In this document: piece by piece, positions 18,197-21,010 of the stretch
Position numbering within the stretch: the stretch's first letter is position 1
How the letters are laid out: every line of letters starts with the position of its first letter
From: Carex sylvatica
Lineage: Eukaryota > Streptophyta > Magnoliopsida > Poales > Cyperaceae
Length of the DNA: 21,010 nt
Reading direction: 5' to 3'
Assembly (NCBI GenBank): GCA_964058845.1
Contig: CAXKVR010000696.1
Span: 1-21,010 of the forward strand
Program-made: the position numbers and the translations under genes
Notes under the pieces: model-generated
The model's database searches: none
Told to the model about the DNA's origin: nothing
What the model saw: the letters and a program-made list of their open reading frames with translations, nothing else

Positions 18197-18491
18197 CCGC
18201 ATATTGAATATTGGTAATTTTAGTAGAGGCGAGTGTTACTTTCGATTTCCCGCCACTGTTTTTTTGCGTATGAGTCGGCAAATTCCCTAGTTTTTCGCAG
18301 AATCAATTTCTTTTCAAACTCGATCTTCACATTTTTATCTAGTTTTTTCTGTAACAAATTATTATCATGCAAAAATGGGCTTAAAATAGCCCTTGTGTAA
18401 GACTTGCAAAATTTCTATTAATTATGGGCTGGTCTGTATAATTCTCAGACAATAATTAAAGCCCAAAACTAATTTTCTTTTCCAAAAAACC

Positions 18492-18700
18492 CTCAATAGT
18501 CGGAAATAAATCTGCTGTGATTCCAATGGAATAACAGGGTTCTGTTATTCTAATCTCAACTATTCAAAGTTATCTATGCGCGAATCTCAATGAAGAAACT
18601 TTTTATACACGAATCTCAATGAAGTTGAATGGGTGAGATCGGAATAACAGGAAACTGTTATTCCATTGGAATCACAGCAGATTTATTTCCCTCAATAGTC
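18492..18700. mobile_element. MITE with 36-bp perfect terminal inverted repeats and 10-bp target duplication
   Basis: The element is 18502-18690 (189 bp). The left end GGAAATAAATCTGCTGTGAT… (18502-18537) is the exact reverse complement of 18655-18690. After a four-base mismatch the pairing continues for nine more bases. CTCAATAGTC stands immediately outside both ends (18492-18501 and 18691-18700). A target duplication of about 9-10 bp points to a Mutator-like origin. The loop contains CGAATCTCAATGAAG twice (about 18581 and 18611). It carries no coding sequence. It lies 83 bp before the SDHAF4 start codon. Confidence 0.92.
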
Positions 18701-18773
18701 AATACACGTCACCTTGTATCAGATTTATGTTCCACCCCCTGCCACGTCGGATTTGCAAAACAAAGAGATCACA

Positions 18774-19100
18774 ATGGCGAACAAACTCTGCCGCTTGTTA
18801 ACCCTCGACCGCTCCCCGCTCTCCGTTTCAATCTCCCAACAGATGCGACATCTCTCCGGCGTCTCTTACCCAGCGGCGCCACCTCAAGAAGCTTCTAGAT
18901 CTGCTCCTCCTTCGGCTCCTTCGGAGAAAGAAGAGAAAGAGAAGGTGGAATCGAAACAGAGAGAGGAGCCTAGCGGAGATGGTGATGGAGAGAAGGGGTT
19001 GAATGTGAATAAACTCCCCAGAGAGGTTGGAGGACCGAAAGGCCCTGAGCCAACTCGCTATGGCGATTGGGAACAGAAGGGTCGTTGCTCTGATTTCTGA
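18774..19100 (+). CDS. SDHAF4: Succinate dehydrogenase assembly factor 4, mitochondrial (DUF1674)
   Basis: Single-exon frame of 108 aa. I start at the ATG at 18774 (MANKLCRLLTLDRSPLS) because it gives a basic, Ser/Leu-rich mitochondrial presequence with RHLS at 25-28. The in-frame ATG at 18714 only adds a non-conserved 20-residue leader and lies close to the MITE. Residues 40-75 are charged and disordered (KEEKEKVESKQREE). The C-terminal block, about 78-108, carries the family signature GGPKGPEPTRYGDWEQKGRC followed by SDF, and ends there, as expected. SDHAF4 acts in the mitochondrial matrix, where it binds the flavinylated SDHA subunit and helps it join SDHB in complex II. The frame is intact. 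Its close upstream region holds a recent MITE, which may affect transcription. Confidence 0.95.
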   Translation: MANKLCRLLTLDRSPLSVSISQQMRHLSGVSYPAAPPQEASRSAPPSAPSEKEEKEKVESKQREEPSGDGDGEKGLNVNKLPREVGGPKGPEPTRYGDWEQKGRCSDF

Positions 19101-19684
19101 TCTTTCAAGGGTTAGTCTGCAAAATTAATAAATTAGTGCAGGAGGAGGTATTTTCTTTTTGTAGTGAAAGTGTATCTTATTTTTTGTTACTTAAATTTCA
19201 GCTATGTGCAGAGGTGTCGGTTCTATATTCCGAATAAGTTCACATAAACATTATAACAATTTAAGTGAAATTTATGGATTTTATATATCTCTTTTTGTTG
19301 TGTAAAATTTTTGTTATCTGGTTTATTAACTTAGCATATCTTCTGATGCTTGCGGTTGGCTATATAGTTGACAACTCTAAAGAGTTGCAAAAGAACATTT
19401 TTTTACATTGACTGTAATAATAAAAAAAATTACTGCCTTGAAGGTGTTTAGTCAGTTGTGTTGACTGTATTGTTTTTACTTTATGTTTGGATTTATGTCA
19501 GACTTGTGTGTATGCTGCATAATAAAACTAGACCTTTGGATAGTGCAAGGATCTAGGTGGGATTTAGAAATCAAGTTTGTACCAGTACCATTCATATGCT
19601 GGCACAAGTATCTATTTGATTTCTTTTGAGTCTCAATATGTCTGGTGCAGAGATCTGGGTTGTGCTTGTGCTCATAGTGAAAAA
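19101..19684. other. SDHAF4 3' UTR and intergenic region
   Basis: The first part must be the 3' untranslated region of SDHAF4. T-rich stretches and AATAAA at about 19519-19524 are candidate poly(A) signals. No further gene is seen. Confidence 0.5.
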
Positions 19685-19885
19685 CGAATAGTTCGGGTTC
19701 GGTTCGGCGGGGTCAAAAGTTCGTGATTCGGGAATGATTTGGTACAACAAAGAAGCAAAAAAAAAAAATTGGCGTTTTGTCGCATGATTCTCACGAATAA
19801 TTCGTGACTCGCGTTTTGTTCGCATTATATTCGCAAATAAAACGTATTATACGTTTTTTTGCATTTTATTTGGAGCTTGGTTCGG
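19685..19885. repeat. TTCG-rich dispersed repeat fragment
   Basis: GTTCGGGTTCGGTTCGG, TTCGTGATTCG, ATTCGTGACTCG, GTTCGCATTATATTCGC and AAACGTATTATACG recur here. CpG-rich words of this kind in AT-rich plant DNA are typical of dispersed element fragments, but I cannot name a family. Confidence 0.45.
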
Positions 19886-21010
19886 AAACGTCAAAAAAAG
19901 GAACAAAGTGCAAATTATTCGCATATATTGTTACTATGCTTGTGCTTCTCTTTTCCTTCTCTTTGCTGACATAGTGAGCAATTTGATACTTAGGTTTTTT
20001 TTTTATTTGGATTAGGGTGAGAGGGTACTGATATAGTGGCTTGATTGGTATTATGGTATACCGTTGTGTTGGATCTGTAAAATGTTTGCTTTTAATAAAC
20101 TGCATGCAACTTTGCTGCTTTGTTCAGAAAAAAAGAAAAGAAAAAGAATTTATGACTTTGAAAGAAAGAAATAAGGAGATAAATAAAATAGCAGATTTTG
20201 GTCGAGAATGAGTTAATATTATGATTTAATCCAGCTGAATTATCCCAGAAATCTTTTTGACTTTTTCCTCATCACAGTCTGATTGACAATAATTGCCATG
20301 TCTGCAGCGTGGCATTTTAAGAAAAAAAAATTGAACCTTGATTGAATCGTTCAGTGGAATTCTCCAAAGTTTCATCTAATCTCACAAATTAATAATAGGC
20401 TTGGAGATTATTCCTCCGAGTTGTTAAAATTTCCTTGGCATTAGAATGCTATGCTGGAGGCATCAATATATATATTACTATATTAGTTTTAGTCTGTTGA
20501 AATTAATTATAGGAAAGGGACTCTTAAATTAACTTGATGATAAATTATTATGTTGAGAGGAAGGATTAAGTTGAAATGACAAACAGATGTATTTGTGTTA
20601 AATTAAATAGATATACTTTGGGGGAAAGTGATCCAAAGAAGGTGACAAATTTGGGACAATCTGGATTGGTCTGTACTCATTACCAGAGGGTATCCTCCAA
20701 GTTTTTTGTGATATTATTAATAACTAATGCAAATAAAATATTTGTTCCAACATTATATTACCAGTATTGTGCAAAAAGTAAGGTTTGGATGGTGGATAAC
20801 ATGAAGGGGAAATTGTGCAATGCAAGAACAGTTCAACAATCCCTACCCTGTCCAAATCTCAAATTAAAGGAAGTATAAGGAGAGGGAATGGCAAGTATGA
20901 TACAATCCCTGGAAACCAAGGGAAAGGGAAAATATATATAATCTCAAGATATATAATATAAACTTATGAATTGATGAATTGCTTTTATACTTGTCACAAC
21001 ACCATTGTCG
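19886..21010. other. Intergenic region to the right edge, no gene seen
   Basis: AT-rich sequence with A-rich runs (20127-20147) and TA microsatellites (20466-20474). A 100-codon frame at 20576-20878 matches no family I recognise and lacks typical codon structure. Confidence 0.5.

Noticed and set aside
18629..18898. 89-codon plus-strand frame overlapping SDHAF4
   Set aside because: It starts inside the MITE and overlaps SDHAF4 out of frame; it has no family features.
20576..20878. 100-codon plus-strand frame
   Set aside because: No recognisable domain, promoter or splice context. It could be real but I cannot support it.

Overview
The window is nuclear DNA of a flowering plant, probably a eudicot. 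It is AT-rich, and its genes have short GT-AG introns. The families seen are a plant CASP-like membrane protein, an SFT2-like transport protein and SDHAF4. The spaces between genes are filled with broken Ty1/copia, LINE and small inverted-repeat elements. I cannot name the species from the sequence. Nothing here looks bacterial, organellar or viral.

Four genes are well supported. A six-exon SFT2-like vesicle-trafficking gene lies at 2510-3860 (minus, 166 aa). Two paralogous two-exon CASP-like genes lie at 5904-6701 (194 aa) and 14370-15366 (212 aa), both minus. A single-exon gene at 18774-19100 (plus, 108 aa) encodes the mitochondrial succinate dehydrogenase assembly factor SDHAF4. Most of these reading frames become visible only when exons are joined across introns. 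The genes are independent housekeeping or membrane functions, not a pathway cluster.

Layout, left to right. 1-442 holds a purine/pyrimidine-skewed open frame running off the left edge on the minus strand. 1267-2168 is an inverted-repeat (foldback) element whose arms contain a 29-bp tandem array. 2510-3860 is SFT2. 3861-5790 is AT-rich intergenic DNA. 5790-7130 is CASPL copy A with its flanks. 7455-7625 is a CGGCTC-rich repeat. 8955-9518 is the C-terminal end of a LINE ORF2. 9520-13340 is a rearranged Ty1/copia element: two long terminal repeats head to head, only 10 bp apart, followed by a decayed pol on the minus strand. 14230-15717 is CASPL copy B with its flanks. 15734-18080 carries three diverged copies of a repeat that split the copy-B upstream region. 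18077-18196 is a small hairpin element. 18502-18690 is a MITE with a perfect 10-bp target duplication just upstream of SDHAF4. 19101-21010 is intergenic.

The most interesting structure is the LTR-PBS-LTR palindrome at 9520-11113. It has the layout expected when a retrotransposon integrates into itself. The CASPL duplication is second: copy A has lost about 11 residues after the third membrane segment, and the upstream region of copy B has been expanded by about 1.75 kb of repeats. I see no new defence or biosynthetic system here.
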